A DNA stretch of 64,000 nucleotides from contig JADJYE010000006.1 in NCBI GenBank assembly GCA_016719945.1, positions 186,001 to 250,000 on the forward strand, written 5' to 3'. Made by a program: the position numbers and the translations under genes. The notes beneath the pieces are model-generated. The model searched no databases. It saw only the letters and a list, made by a program, of their open reading frames with translations, and was not told the origin of the DNA. Positions 41,340-49,910 of this stretch are shown here, one piece after another; position 1 is the first letter of the stretch, and each line of letters begins with the position of its first letter. The DNA is from Polyangiaceae bacterium. Its GTDB lineage: Bacteria; Myxococcota_A; Polyangia; Polyangiales; Polyangiaceae.

Positions 41340-42263
41340 GCGGGCGGCGGACGTGGCGGCCTCGGTCGCCACGCAGGCCGTGAGCGCGACGGTGGCGAGC
41401 CACACCGCGTCCGCGAACAGCAGATGGACGAGCTGCATCGCCGTGGGCGCGGCGAGCAGCAGGTTCAGCAGGCCCACACCGACCTGCAGCACGACGAGCC
41501 CCGCGAGCGCGTGCGCGGCTCGCCGCGTGGCGGGCTCTGCCCCCGAGCGCGCGAAGCTCGACCCGACGTAGAGCAGCAGCACGGCCGTGAGCGCCGCGAC
41601 GAACGGGTGCAGCGCGCGCAGCTGCAGGAAGACGTGGGCCTCGGGGTGGAGGTCCATCGCGAAGCCCTCGCGGAACGAGTCGGCTGGGAAGAGGGTGTCG
41701 CCGAGCGCGGCGACCGCGCCGGAGACGCCGGTGAGCAGCAGGGCGCCGAGCCCCGCGCCGAGCAGCAGCGCCGGCCGCCCCTTCGGTCGCGCGAAGGCGG
41801 GCCCCTCGCGGCTCGCGGCGAACACCACCAGCGCCATCGACGCGATCAGCATGAACGTGTTGATGAGGTGCGCGCCCATCCACCAGCCACGCGCGAGCGA
41901 CTTGTCGTGGGCGACCTTCTCGAAGATGACCAGCCCGGCTCCGACCAGGGCCTCGGTGACCATGAAGAAGAGCGACCAGCCCGCTGCGAGTCGCGCGAGG
42001 TGCCCTGACGCGAAGGTGCGGCGAGACAACACGAGCTGAACGACGACGGAGAGCAGCGCCAGCCCGCTCGTCACGCGGTGCGTGAGCTCGATGACCGTCG
42101 CGGTCGTGGGCGCGCGGGGCAGCACCTCGCCGTGGCACGTGGGCCAGTGGCTCCCGCAGCCCGCGCCCGAGCCCGACGCGCGAACATAGGCGCCCCAGAG
42201 GATGACGCCGATCGTGTAGCCGAGCGTCGCCCAGGCGACCTTGGAGAAGGTGGCGCGTCGCAA
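41247..42263 (-). CDS. ctaA: Heme A synthase (COX15/CtaA family)
   Basis: 338 residues, eight transmembrane helices in two four-helix halves. [20 protein letters not shown] and [17 protein letters not shown] carry the first heme-ligand His and the extracellular Cys pair; [27 protein letters not shown] and [16 protein letters not shown] carry the others. It oxidises heme O to heme A for cytochrome oxidase. The start is TTG 42263; no in-frame ATG or GTG precedes it before a stop. The ~30-residue hydrophilic tail ([16 protein letters not shown]...) overlaps the neighbouring gene and is not part of the family core. Confidence 0.9.
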   Translation of the reverse strand: MRRATFSKVAWATLGYTIGVILWGAYVRASGSGAGCGSHWPTCHGEVLPRAPTTATVIELTHRVTSGLALLSVVVQLVLSRRTFASGHLARLAAGWSLFFMVTEALVGAGLVIFEKVAHDKSLARGWWMGAHLINTFMLIASMALVVFAASREGPAFARPKGRPALLLGAGLGALLLTGVSGAVAALGDTLFPADSFREGFAMDLHPEAHVFLQLRALHPFVAALTAVLLLYVGSSFARSGAEPATRRAAHALAGLVVLQVGVGLLNLLLAAPTAMQLVHLLFADAVWLATVALTACVATEAATSAARSHVEADVSEEVVLRGEVAPATLLADVERKA

Positions 42264-42306
42264 AACGCCGGCACTATGGGCCGACTTTTGCTAGAACGCA
42301 CGCCCC

Positions 42307-43074
42307 ATGTCGACACGAGAGCTGCTCGAAGCGGTGGCGACCGGCGCGGCCTCCGTGGAAGAGGCGATCGAGCAGCTCCGGCACCTGCCGTTCAAGGACA
42401 TCGGCGTGGCGACGGTCGACGCCCACCGCGCCGTGCGACAGGGCGTGCCGGAGGTCATCTTCGGGCAAGGCAAGACCGGCGCGCAGGTGCTCGCGATATC
42501 GCGTGCGCTGCTCGAGTCGGGGCAGAACGTGCTCGTCACGCGGCTCGACGAGCCGCGCGCAGCGGAGCTGTCGGCGGCGATCCCCGCCACCCGCTACAAC
42601 GCGCTCGCCCGCGTGGCGCGGATCGAGCCGAACCCGATCGAGCGTCGCAAGGCCGCTGGGGTCGTCGCGGTGGTGACCGGAGGCACGAGCGATCTGCCCG
42701 TCGCCGAGGAGGCCTGCGAGACCCTCGAGGCGGTCGGCATCGAGGTCGATCGGATGTTCGACGTCGGCGTCGCCGGCATCCACCGATTGCTGCACCGGGT
42801 CGAGCAGCTCCGCCGCGCGAGCGCGGTCATCGCGATCGCCGGCATGGAAGGCGCGCTGCCCAGCGTCGTCGGGGGCATCGTCTCGGCGCCCGTGATCGCC
42901 GTGCCGACGTCGATCGGCTACGGCACCGCCCTCGCTGGCTTCACGCCGCTGCTCGCGATGCTGACGAGCTGCGCCAGCGGTATCACCGTCGTGAACATCG
43001 ACAACGGTTTCGGCGCGGCGCTGGCCGTGCACCGGACGATCATGGCCTGTGAGCGGGCCTTGCAAGGAGCTTGA
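42307..43074 (+). CDS. larB: LarB: pyridinium-3,5-biscarboxylic acid mononucleotide synthase
   Basis: 255 residues. AIR-carboxylase (PurE)-like fold with [61 protein letters not shown] and [20 protein letters not shown], the full LarB pattern. It carboxylates and hydrolyses nicotinic acid adenine dinucleotide in the first step of nickel-pincer (NPN) cofactor synthesis for lactate racemase-type enzymes. larC starts 2 bp downstream. larE and a LarA-type racemase are not in the window. TAGAAC lies about 11 bp before the ATG; ctaA is divergent 43 bp away. Confidence 0.95.
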   Translation: MSTRELLEAVATGAASVEEAIEQLRHLPFKDIGVATVDAHRAVRQGVPEVIFGQGKTGAQVLAISRALLESGQNVLVTRLDEPRAAELSAAIPATRYNALARVARIEPNPIERRKAAGVVAVVTGGTSDLPVAEEACETLEAVGIEVDRMFDVGVAGIHRLLHRVEQLRRASAVIAIAGMEGALPSVVGGIVSAPVIAVPTSIGYGTALAGFTPLLAMLTSCASGITVVNIDNGFGAALAVHRTIMACERALQGA

Positions 43075-43256
43075 GCATGCCCCCCAGGCCGAAGAAGTCA
43101 GACGACGTCGTCGTGATGCGAAAACGCAAGGCGCGGGAGCCGGAGCCGCCGCGCCCCGAGTCGCCGCCGGTGCGGCGCCCCGCCGACTCGCAGCGAACCG
43201 CAGACGAGCAGCGGCCATGGTCGCGGTGGTCTCGAGACGCGGGAGCCCCCGCCGGG

Positions 43257-43448
43257 GGCGAGCGCGGCGGTCCGCCCGGGGGCGAGCGGCGCGGCCCTCC
43301 GTTCGGCGAGCGACGAGGTCCGCCGGGCGGCGAGCGACGAGGTCCGCCGGGCGGTGAGCGACGAGGCCCGCCGGGCGGTGAGCGACGAGGCCCGCCGTTC
43401 GGCGAGCGACGAGGCCCGCCGTTCGGCGAGCGGCGAGGCCCGCCGGGC
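43257..43448 (+). repeat. Eight tandem 24-bp units encoding an arginine/glycine/proline repeat in larC
   Basis: Units encode GERRGPPG or GERRGPPF. All three plus-strand frames stay open through the block, and the copies differ mainly at the GGC/TTC codon pair and a few third positions. Such blocks expand and contract by slippage, so copy number may differ between strains. Confidence 0.85.
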
Positions 43449-43595
43449 GGCCCGCGAGACGACGGCGGTCGACCTCCGCGCTTCGACCGTGGTGGGCCGG
43501 GCGCTGAGCGCCGCGGGCCCCCGCCCGAGCGCTCGAGGTTCACTCGGGTGGAGCGGCCGGCGCCGCAGGAGCCCAAGCACGAAGCCGAAATGGCG

Positions 43596-43829
43596 GAAGA
43601 GCACGGGCACGGGCACGCGCACGCAGAAGAGCACGGGCACGCGCACGCAGAAGAGCACGGGCACGCGCACGCAGAAGAGCACGGGCACGGGCTGGCAGAG
43701 GAGATCGGTCACGGGCACGGGCATCCGCACGAGCACGAGCATCCGCACGGGCACGGGCATCCGCACGAGCACGGGCACGCACACGGGCTGGCAGAGGAGA
43801 TCGGTCACGGCCACCACCATGACCACGAG
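43596..43829 (+). repeat. His-rich coding repeat in the larC N-terminal region
   Basis: Three 24-bp units (EEHGHAHA-type) are followed by looser His repeats (HPHEHEHPHGHGHPHE, IGHGHHHDHE). About 30 His in 78 codons, with two copies of the short spacer GLAEEIGHGH. In frame with larC once the downstream 1-base insertion is corrected. Confidence 0.82.
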
Positions 43830-45176
43830 CCCAAGCCCAAGACCGCGAAGCTCAAGCGAGCGCCCTCGCTGCATCAGCACGAGGCTCCCGGAGCGCTCGA
43901 AGGTCGTGGCCACGGGGCACGCCCACGGGCCGGTGAGCGATCGCGGGCACGACGCCTCCCACGTGCACGAGGGCTCGCCGCTCCAGTCCTTACTCAAAGA
44001 GGGCGACGGCGCAGGCAAGATCTTGTTCCTCGACACGTTCAGCGGCGTCGCAGGGGACATGACCATCGCGGCCCTGCTCGACCTCGGCGTGCCGCTGCTG
44101 GTCGTCGAGCGCGCGATCGCAGCGCTGCCTCTCGAGGGCTTCCACCTACACCGCGGGCACGCGCACAGGAGCGCGATCGTCGCGACGAGCTTCGACGTTC
44201 ACCCGAGGTCGAGCAACCCTACCGAGACTTCGCCCAGATCGACGCGATGCTGGAGTCGGCCCGATCGAGCCGCGGGTCAAGGCCCTCGCCCGCCGAATCT
44301 TCCGACGCCTCGCCGAGGCGGAGGCGACCGTCCACAAAATGCCGATCGAGCAGGTGCACTTTCACGAGGTGGGAGCGGTCGACGCGATCGTCGACATCGT
44401 CGGCGCCGCGGCCGCCTTCACGTACCTCGGCGCGCGCGTGGTGTGCTCGCCGCTGCCGATGGGGCGCGGCTTCATCCGCGCCGAGCACGGGGTGATGCCG
44501 AACCCGCCGCCCGCCGTCGTCGCGTGTCTCACGGGCGTGCCGACGGTGCCCGTCGACCTCGACTTCGAGCTGGTGACGCCCACCGGCGCGGCGATCGTCG
44601 CGACCGTGGCCGAGGAGTTCACCCGCTGGCCCACGATCGCGCCCGAGCGCGTCGGGTACGGCGCTGGCCAGCGAGATCTCCCGGATCGCCCCAACCTCTT
44701 GCGCGTCGTGCTCGGCGCCGGCGCTGCGTCGGAGGAGGCGAGCCACGTCCTGCTCGAGGCCAACGTCGACGACATGACGGGGGAGCTCGTCGCGCATGCC
44801 CTCGGGGAGCTCTTGGAAGCCGGCGCGCTCGACGCGTGGGCGAGCCCCGTCACGATGAAGAAGGGCCGGCCCGGGTTGGTCATCGGAGTGTTGTGCGAGA
44901 CGCCCGCGGAGGCCGCGCTCACCAAGCTCCTCCTCGCCGAGACCACGACGCTGGGGGTGCGGCGCACGGTCGCGACGCGAACCGAGCGCCCGCGTCGGGT
45001 CGTCACGGTCTCCACGCCCTATGGCGAGGTTCGGGTGAAGATCTCCGGAGGCCCGTTCGGCCCTCCGCAGATCAAGCCGGAGTATGAGGACTGCAGCGCT
45101 CGCGCGAAGGCTGCCGGGGTCCCGCTGCGCGAGGTGCTGCGCGCGGCGCTGGTCGCCGCGCCCAGCGAGTAGCCCG

Positions 45177-46928
45177 CTACATCCGCTCGGGGGCCTCGAT
45201 GCCGAGGAGGCCGAGGCCCTGAGCGAGCACACGCGCGGTGAGCGCGACCAGCGCGAGCCGAGAGGCGCGCGCGGCCGGCTCGGCCTTCAGGACGGGGCAC
45301 TTCGCGTAGAAGGTGCTGTACGTGCTCGCGAGATCGTAGAGGTACGTGCAGAGCCGGTGGGGCTCGAGGCTCGCGACGACGTCGTGCACCGCGCCCCCGA
45401 ACGAGAGCAGCGCGAGCGCGAGCGCGCGCTCTTCGGGGGCCTCGACGGTGATGTGCGCGGCCTCGAGCGAAAGGCCTTGAGCCGCCGCCTTGCGCAGGAT
45501 CGAGCGGTTGCGGGCGTGCGCGTATTGCAGGTACGGCCCGGTGTTTCCGATGGTCGCCAGCATCCTGGCCCACGAAAAGACGTAGTCCTTCACGCGATCG
45601 GCGGAGAGGTCTGCGTATTTGATCGCCGCGATCGCGACGGCGTGCGCAGCCGCGGCGAGCTCGCCCTCCGACAGCGGCTCGTCCCCCTCGCCCCGCTCGG
45701 CGTTCTTCTCGCGGACCAGCGCGAGGGCGCGGTCGTCCCCCTCTTGGAGCAGCTCCATCAGCTTGACCGACTCGCCGGTCCGCGACTTGAGCATCTTGCC
45801 GTCTTCACCGAGCACGGAGCCGAACGCGACGTGCTCGGCGCGCGCCGGAGGCACGAGCCAGCCCGCGAGCTCGGCCGTCTTGTAGACCATCGTCAGGTGC
45901 TGGGCCTGGGGCGCGCCGACCACGTAGATGACGCGCGTCGCGCCGAGGTCGTGGAGGCGATATCGGATGGCCGCGAGATCGGTCGTCGCGTAGCCGTACC
46001 CGCCGTCTTGCTTGCGGATGATGAGGGGGACCGGCTTGCCCTCCTTGCCCTTGAAGCCCGGCGGGAACACGCAGATCGCGCCCTCGCTCTCGACGGCCAG
46101 GCCCTTGTCGGTGAGCTCGCGCACGGTCGGCTCGAGGCGGCTGTTGAACAGGCTCTCACCCGCCGCATCCCCGTCTCGCATGGTGATCCCGAGCCGGTCA
46201 TAGACGGCTCGGAACGTGCGCTTCGACTCGTCGACCAGCCGCTGCCACAGCTCGAGCGTCGGCGCGTCGCCGCCCTGCAAGAGGACCACGCGACGCCGCG
46301 CTCGCTCTGCGAAGTCGGGCGAGCCGTCGAACTTCTCGCGAGCCGCCCGGTAGAACTCGTTCAGGTCGGCGACGCCCTTGTCGCCGACGCCCTCGCCGAG
46401 GTCGAGCAGGTGCTCGATCAACATGCCGAAGGGGGTCCCCCAGTCTCCGAGGTGGTTCTGCCTCACCACCCGGTGGCCGACCGCCTCGAGCGTCCGCGCG
46501 AGCGCATCGCCGATGACGGTCGAGCGCAGGTGGCCCGCGTGGAGCTCCTTCGCGATGTTGGGCGACGAGTAGTCGATGACGACGGTCTCGGGGCGCGCGG
46601 CGAGCGCGACGCCGAGGCGCGGATCGGCCCCAAGCTGACCGACGACGTCAGCGACGAACGAGGCCTTGAGGTGGAGGTTGATGAACCCCGGCCCGCTCAC
46701 CTCGACGCGGTCGCAGAGATCGGCTGAGTCGAGCGCTTGAGCGATCTTCGCCGCGCCGTCGCGAGGGTTGTCCCCCGTGCGCTTCTTGAGGGAGAGGGCG
46801 ATGTTCGACTGAAAATCGGCGTGGTCCGAGCGTCGAAGGAGGGGATCGGCGCCCGCGAGCTCGGGCCCGTACACCTTGGCGAGGGCGCGATCGAAGCGCT
46901 CGGCGAGGACCTGTTGGATGGTCGTCAT
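45177..46928 (-). CDS. argS: Arginine--tRNA ligase
   Basis: 583 residues, class I synthetase. The HIGH-type motif is AKELHAGHLRSTVIGD. Also seen are QNHLGDWGTPFGMLIEH, KQDGGYGYATTDLAAIRYR, YVVGAPQAQHL and GKMLKSRTGESVKLMELL in the KMSKS position. The C-terminal anticodon-binding domain contains YAHARNRSILRKA and ends LLGIEAPERM, the usual ArgS terminus. ATG 46928. The thioredoxin-rhodanese gene lies 3 bp upstream on the same strand; larC converges 4 bp downstream. Confidence 0.97.
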   Translation of the reverse strand: MTTIQQVLAERFDRALAKVYGPELAGADPLLRRSDHADFQSNIALSLKKRTGDNPRDGAAKIAQALDSADLCDRVEVSGPGFINLHLKASFVADVVGQLGADPRLGVALAARPETVVIDYSSPNIAKELHAGHLRSTVIGDALARTLEAVGHRVVRQNHLGDWGTPFGMLIEHLLDLGEGVGDKGVADLNEFYRAAREKFDGSPDFAERARRRVVLLQGGDAPTLELWQRLVDESKRTFRAVYDRLGITMRDGDAAGESLFNSRLEPTVRELTDKGLAVESEGAICVFPPGFKGKEGKPVPLIIRKQDGGYGYATTDLAAIRYRLHDLGATRVIYVVGAPQAQHLTMVYKTAELAGWLVPPARAEHVAFGSVLGEDGKMLKSRTGESVKLMELLQEGDDRALALVREKNAERGEGDEPLSEGELAAAAHAVAIAAIKYADLSADRVKDYVFSWARMLATIGNTGPYLQYAHARNRSILRKAAAQGLSLEAAHITVEAPEERALALALLSFGGAVHDVVASLEPHRLCTYLYDLASTYSTFYAKCPVLKAEPAARASRLALVALTARVLAQGLGLLGIEAPERM

Positions 46929-46931
46929 GGC

Positions 46932-47570
46932 TCAGTCCGGCCGCTCGATCGGCAGCAGGGCGCCTTCCCACGCGAGCAGGCCACCCTCGAGGAAGCCGAC
47001 GGGGACGCCGGCCGCGGTGAGCTTGTCTGCCAGCTCTCGCGACTTGTCTCCCGACCGGCAGTACAGGACCGGCTCGCCGGGCAGCATGTGCAGCTCGGCG
47101 AGGCGGCCCTCGATCTCCTCGAGCGGGAGGTTCACCGCGCGAGGGATGTGCGCGCGTGAGAAGGCAGCGGCCTCCCGCGTGTCGACGGGGACGACCTGGC
47201 CTTGCTGGACGAGCTGCGCCAGCTCGACCGGCTTGATGGCCCCCTCGGGGCGCGGGAGGTACGGCTCGAGCATGGCGAGCAGCTCGCTGCGGCGGAGCGC
47301 GCCTTGCTCGCCCACCACCGGGCGACCCTTCATGAACACGACGAAGGTCGGGACCTGCTGGACCTTGAGCAGCGTCGCGAGGCGCCTCGACTTGTCGATA
47401 TCGATGCGCACGACCTTCGCCTTGCCCTCGACCTCGCGCGCGACCGCCTCCACCTCCGGCGCGACGACGCGCGAGGGCTGGCAATCGGCCGAGAACTCAG
47501 CGAGCACTGGGAGCTCGCTCTTGACGACCTCACGCTCGAAGGTCTGCTCCGTCACGTACGGGATCGGCAT
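46932..47570 (-). CDS. Thioredoxin-like/rhodanese fusion protein
   Basis: 212 residues. Residues 1-108 follow the thioredoxin fold (VLAEFSADCQPS, KVVRIDIDKSRRLATLLKVQ, VPTFVVFMKGR). However, the WCGPC site is replaced by DCQPS, leaving only the first Cys. Residues 112-212 are a rhodanese domain with VVPVDTREAAAFSRAHIPRA and active-site loop LYCRSGDKS (Cys present). This suggests sulfur transfer or a persulfide/monothiol role rather than classical disulfide reduction. TTAAAC about 10 bp before ATG 47570 is a promoter candidate. It is probably co-transcribed with argS. Confidence 0.88.
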   Translation of the reverse strand: MPIPYVTEQTFEREVVKSELPVLAEFSADCQPSRVVAPEVEAVAREVEGKAKVVRIDIDKSRRLATLLKVQQVPTFVVFMKGRPVVGEQGALRRSELLAMLEPYLPRPEGAIKPVELAQLVQQGQVVPVDTREAAAFSRAHIPRAVNLPLEEIEGRLAELHMLPGEPVLYCRSGDKSRELADKLTAAGVPVGFLEGGLLAWEGALLPIERPD

Positions 47571-47610
47571 GCGCGAGGTTTAACGTAGGCACCCGCGGAA
47601 GGCGAGGGGT

Positions 47611-48915
47611 TCAGGGGACCGCGCCGCACTCCGAGAGGTCGTGGGTGCACTTCACCAAGAAGCCCTTGCCGAGCGAAGCGTCACCGTCCGCGGCGCCGGA
47701 GAGGTACACGCCGCTGTCGTCGGCCGCGACGAACCACGCGAGCGCGGCCCCCTCGATGATGCGCTCGGTCGGCGCGAGCTGCCCGACCTCGTTCGCGTCG
47801 AGGTGCACGACCCAACCGAGCCCGCCAGCGGTGCTGAGCCCCTCCTTGCCGCCCACGGCGTAGACGTCGGAGCCCCGCGCGGTCGCGAAGACGAGCCCGT
47901 CGACGCACGACATGGGATCGTAGTCGACCAGGACCGAGGGCTCGAGCGTGGTCCGATCGATCTCCGCCACGCGCGCGCGCAGCGCCGTACCGCAGTTCGC
48001 GGTCGGCGTCGGGTCTGGATAGAAGCCCACCGCGAAGAGCCGCGGGGCGCCATCTGTGCTGGTGACCGCGAGCGAATAGGGGATGAAGCCGTCGGGCATG
48101 GGGGGACCCACCGTGAGATCGTCGGCGGGGCCGCAGCCGCCCACCCACGCGATCCGGTGGCCTCCGGCGCCCGTGTTGCGCGCCGTGAAGGCTCCGTTCT
48201 GGAAGGCGACGATGCCGCCCGCGTCGGTGAGGTCGTTGCCCAAGAATCGCCCGCAGCTCGCGCCGTCAGGCTGCACGCGCAAGACGTGGCCGCCTTGCGT
48301 GAGGTTCGACCAGACAGCGGTCTCTGCCCCCGACGACGACCAGAACCCGTTCGCGGGCGCCTCCACGATGGGGACGCTCTCGAGCTCGTCGAGGCTGCGT
48401 GCGTCGAGCCTGACCGCTTGCTTTTCCTCCTGGCCCGGCGAACCTGGGAGGTTGATGAGGACGAGGAGCTCATCGTCGAACCTCGCCAAGCCGCGGATGA
48501 AGTGGTCCTCGTTGCCGACCGAATAGGTCGCCATCACCTCGCCGGTGCACGCGTCGACGCGGTGGACGTCGGTCGAGTCGGTCGACACGAAGACGCTCTC
48601 GGTCTCGGGCCAAGGCAGGACGTAGAGCCCCTGGATCTCGAGCCTCAGACCGAACGTTGCGGGCATCGAGGTGCCCCCGCACAGGCCATCACACCCGTCG
48701 TCACCGCAGCGGTGATCGTCGCTGCAGTTCGGGACGCACTCGGGGCCGCCGCCCGCGCCGCCGGCGGGACCGCCCCCCGTGGTGGTCGCCGTCTGCCCGC
48801 CCGCCGCGCCCGTGCCCCCGGAGCCGCCCCCGCCCTCCGGCCCCGTGTACTCGACGGTGAGGCACGCCGGCGCGAGCAGCGCCGTCAGCGTCTGGGCCAG
48901 GGTGCGCAGGTTCAC
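47611..48915 (-). CDS. Propeller-like lipoprotein with Gly/Thr-rich linker
   Basis: 434 residues from GTG 48915. A short signal ends in LLAPAC. Then comes a Gly/Thr-rich linker (GGGGSGGTGAAGGQ) typical of Polyangia surface lipoproteins, and a small Cys cluster (CVPNCSDDHRCGDDGCDGLC). Residues ~90-430 hold propeller-like repeats (LYVLPWPETESVFVSTDSTD, VYAVGGKEGLSTAGGLGWVV). Distinct from the MopE-type proteins by the single Cys cluster. No enzymatic motif; extracellular or periplasmic scaffold inferred. Confidence 0.75.
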   Translation of the reverse strand: MNLRTLAQTLTALLAPACLTVEYTGPEGGGGSGGTGAAGGQTATTTGGGPAGGAGGGPECVPNCSDDHRCGDDGCDGLCGGTSMPATFGLRLEIQGLYVLPWPETESVFVSTDSTDVHRVDACTGEVMATYSVGNEDHFIRGLARFDDELLVLINLPGSPGQEEKQAVRLDARSLDELESVPIVEAPANGFWSSSGAETAVWSNLTQGGHVLRVQPDGASCGRFLGNDLTDAGGIVAFQNGAFTARNTGAGGHRIAWVGGCGPADDLTVGPPMPDGFIPYSLAVTSTDGAPRLFAVGFYPDPTPTANCGTALRARVAEIDRTTLEPSVLVDYDPMSCVDGLVFATARGSDVYAVGGKEGLSTAGGLGWVVHLDANEVGQLAPTERIIEGAALAWFVAADDSGVYLSGAADGDASLGKGFLVKCTHDLSECGAVP

Positions 48916-48950
48916 CCCGAGATGATACCGCGAAGCGAGCAAGGACCCGC

Positions 48951-49910
48951 TCACGGAGTGATCTCCGACGGTCCCGCTCTTGACCGCAGCGCCACCGGAT
49001 CTTGTGCCTCGCGGAGCCCCTCTGCCACCAAGTAGGCGGAGCCCACGGTGATCGCCAGCAAACCTGCGGGGACCAGGAGCAGCGTGACGTGCTCCGGGTG
49101 GCGCGCGCCCTCCGCGAGCATCTCGCCCCAGGACGCCTGGTGGATGGGCGGGCCGAGGCCGAGGAACGACAGCGTCGTCTCCAGCACGACGACCGCGGAG
49201 AGCCCGAGCGCGGCGGACGAGACGAGGCTCGGCCCCAGGTGCGGCAGGAGGTGACGGAAGAACACGCGAAACCTCGAAGCGCCGAGCGCGCGCGCAGCGA
49301 GGACGAAGTCCTCGGCGCCGAGGCGGTGCACCTCGGACCTCACCAGGCGCGCGACGCTCGCCCACTGCACGAGCGTCGCCCCGAGGACGACGGAGAGCGT
49401 GGAGCTGCCCTCCATGGCTCGCAGCAGGGCCACGACGATGATGGCTGGAAAGGCGTCGACCGCTTGCGCGATTCGCTCGAGTGTCGGGCCTAGCCGGCGC
49501 GTGTATTGGCTCGCGACGGCGCCGGCGACGCTCCCGCCGACGACCCCGAGCAGCGCCACGACGAGGCCGGCGCCGAGGGCCGTCCGCGTGCCGTGCACGA
49601 GGCGGCACAGGATGTCGCGCCCCTCGGCGTCGGTTCCGAGGGCGTGCGCGCGGGAAGGCGGCTCGAAGGCGCGCCCGGTCGTCGTGCTCGGGCCGAGGTC
49701 GAACGCTGCGCGCAGCTCGAAGGAGACGTCCGCCGCGTCGCCGGCCTTGGGGAAGAGCTCGAACACGCCTGCGCGGCGGCGGGCGATCGGCGTGTCGCTC
49801 GTGATCACGTCGGCGAAGAGGCCGACCAGCGCCAGCGAGACGAGCACCGCGAACCCGAGCGTCGCTCGACGGCTCCGTCCCGCGCGCGCGAGGAGCCCTC
49901 CTCCACTCAC
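48951..49910 (-). CDS. ABC transporter permease, OppC/DppC type
   Basis: 319 residues from GTG 49910, which overlaps the stop of the upstream permease (GTGA). N-terminal helix (TLGFAVLVSLALVGLFADVI), periplasmic segment with HALGTDAEGRDILCRLVHG (an OppC hallmark), then five helices. The EAA loop is AARALGASRFRVFFRHLLPH and the late motif is LETTLSFLGLGPPIHQASWGEML. Half of an inner-membrane peptide/nickel-type importer with the OppB-type partner. No ATPase or binding protein is encoded nearby, so they must be supplied from elsewhere. Confidence 0.93.
   Translation of the reverse strand: MSGGGLLARAGRSRRATLGFAVLVSLALVGLFADVITSDTPIARRRAGVFELFPKAGDAADVSFELRAAFDLGPSTTTGRAFEPPSRAHALGTDAEGRDILCRLVHGTRTALGAGLVVALLGVVGGSVAGAVASQYTRRLGPTLERIAQAVDAFPAIIVVALLRAMEGSSTLSVVLGATLVQWASVARLVRSEVHRLGAEDFVLAARALGASRFRVFFRHLLPHLGPSLVSSAALGLSAVVVLETTLSFLGLGPPIHQASWGEMLAEGARHPEHVTLLLVPAGLLAITVGSAYLVAEGLREAQDPVALRSRAGPSEITP

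Larger units (their letters stand above)
43077..45172 (+). pseudogene. larC: LarC nickel-insertion protein with RGG-like and His-rich N-terminal region, three frameshifts
   Basis: LarC inserts nickel into the pincer cofactor. AGGAG precedes ATG 43077. Residues ~1-60 are basic, then eight 8-residue ERRGPPGG-type repeats and a stretch of ~30 His. The LarC core starts at ILFLDTFSGVAGDMTI (~44020) and includes QVHFHEVGAVDAIVDIVGAA, LEANVDDMTGE and PEYEDCSARAKAAG. Frame changes: +1 at GGGG 43914-43917, -1 at CCC 44202-44204, -1 at ~44258-44263. Corrected length is ~698 residues against ~400 for ordinary LarC. The corrected first junction (GRGHGHAHG) continues the His pattern, supporting one polypeptide. 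Programmed frameshifting, known for Lactobacillus LarC, is possible but less likely. Confidence 0.82.

Noticed and set aside
43257..43829. Possible CRISPR or non-coding tandem array
   Set aside because: Repeat units are adjacent 24-bp coding units without spacers and stay in frame with larC.
43098..44066. 322-codon minus-strand frame through the larC repeats
   Set aside because: It exists only because the repeats are open in several frames; repetitive Arg/Val/Leu content and no motifs.
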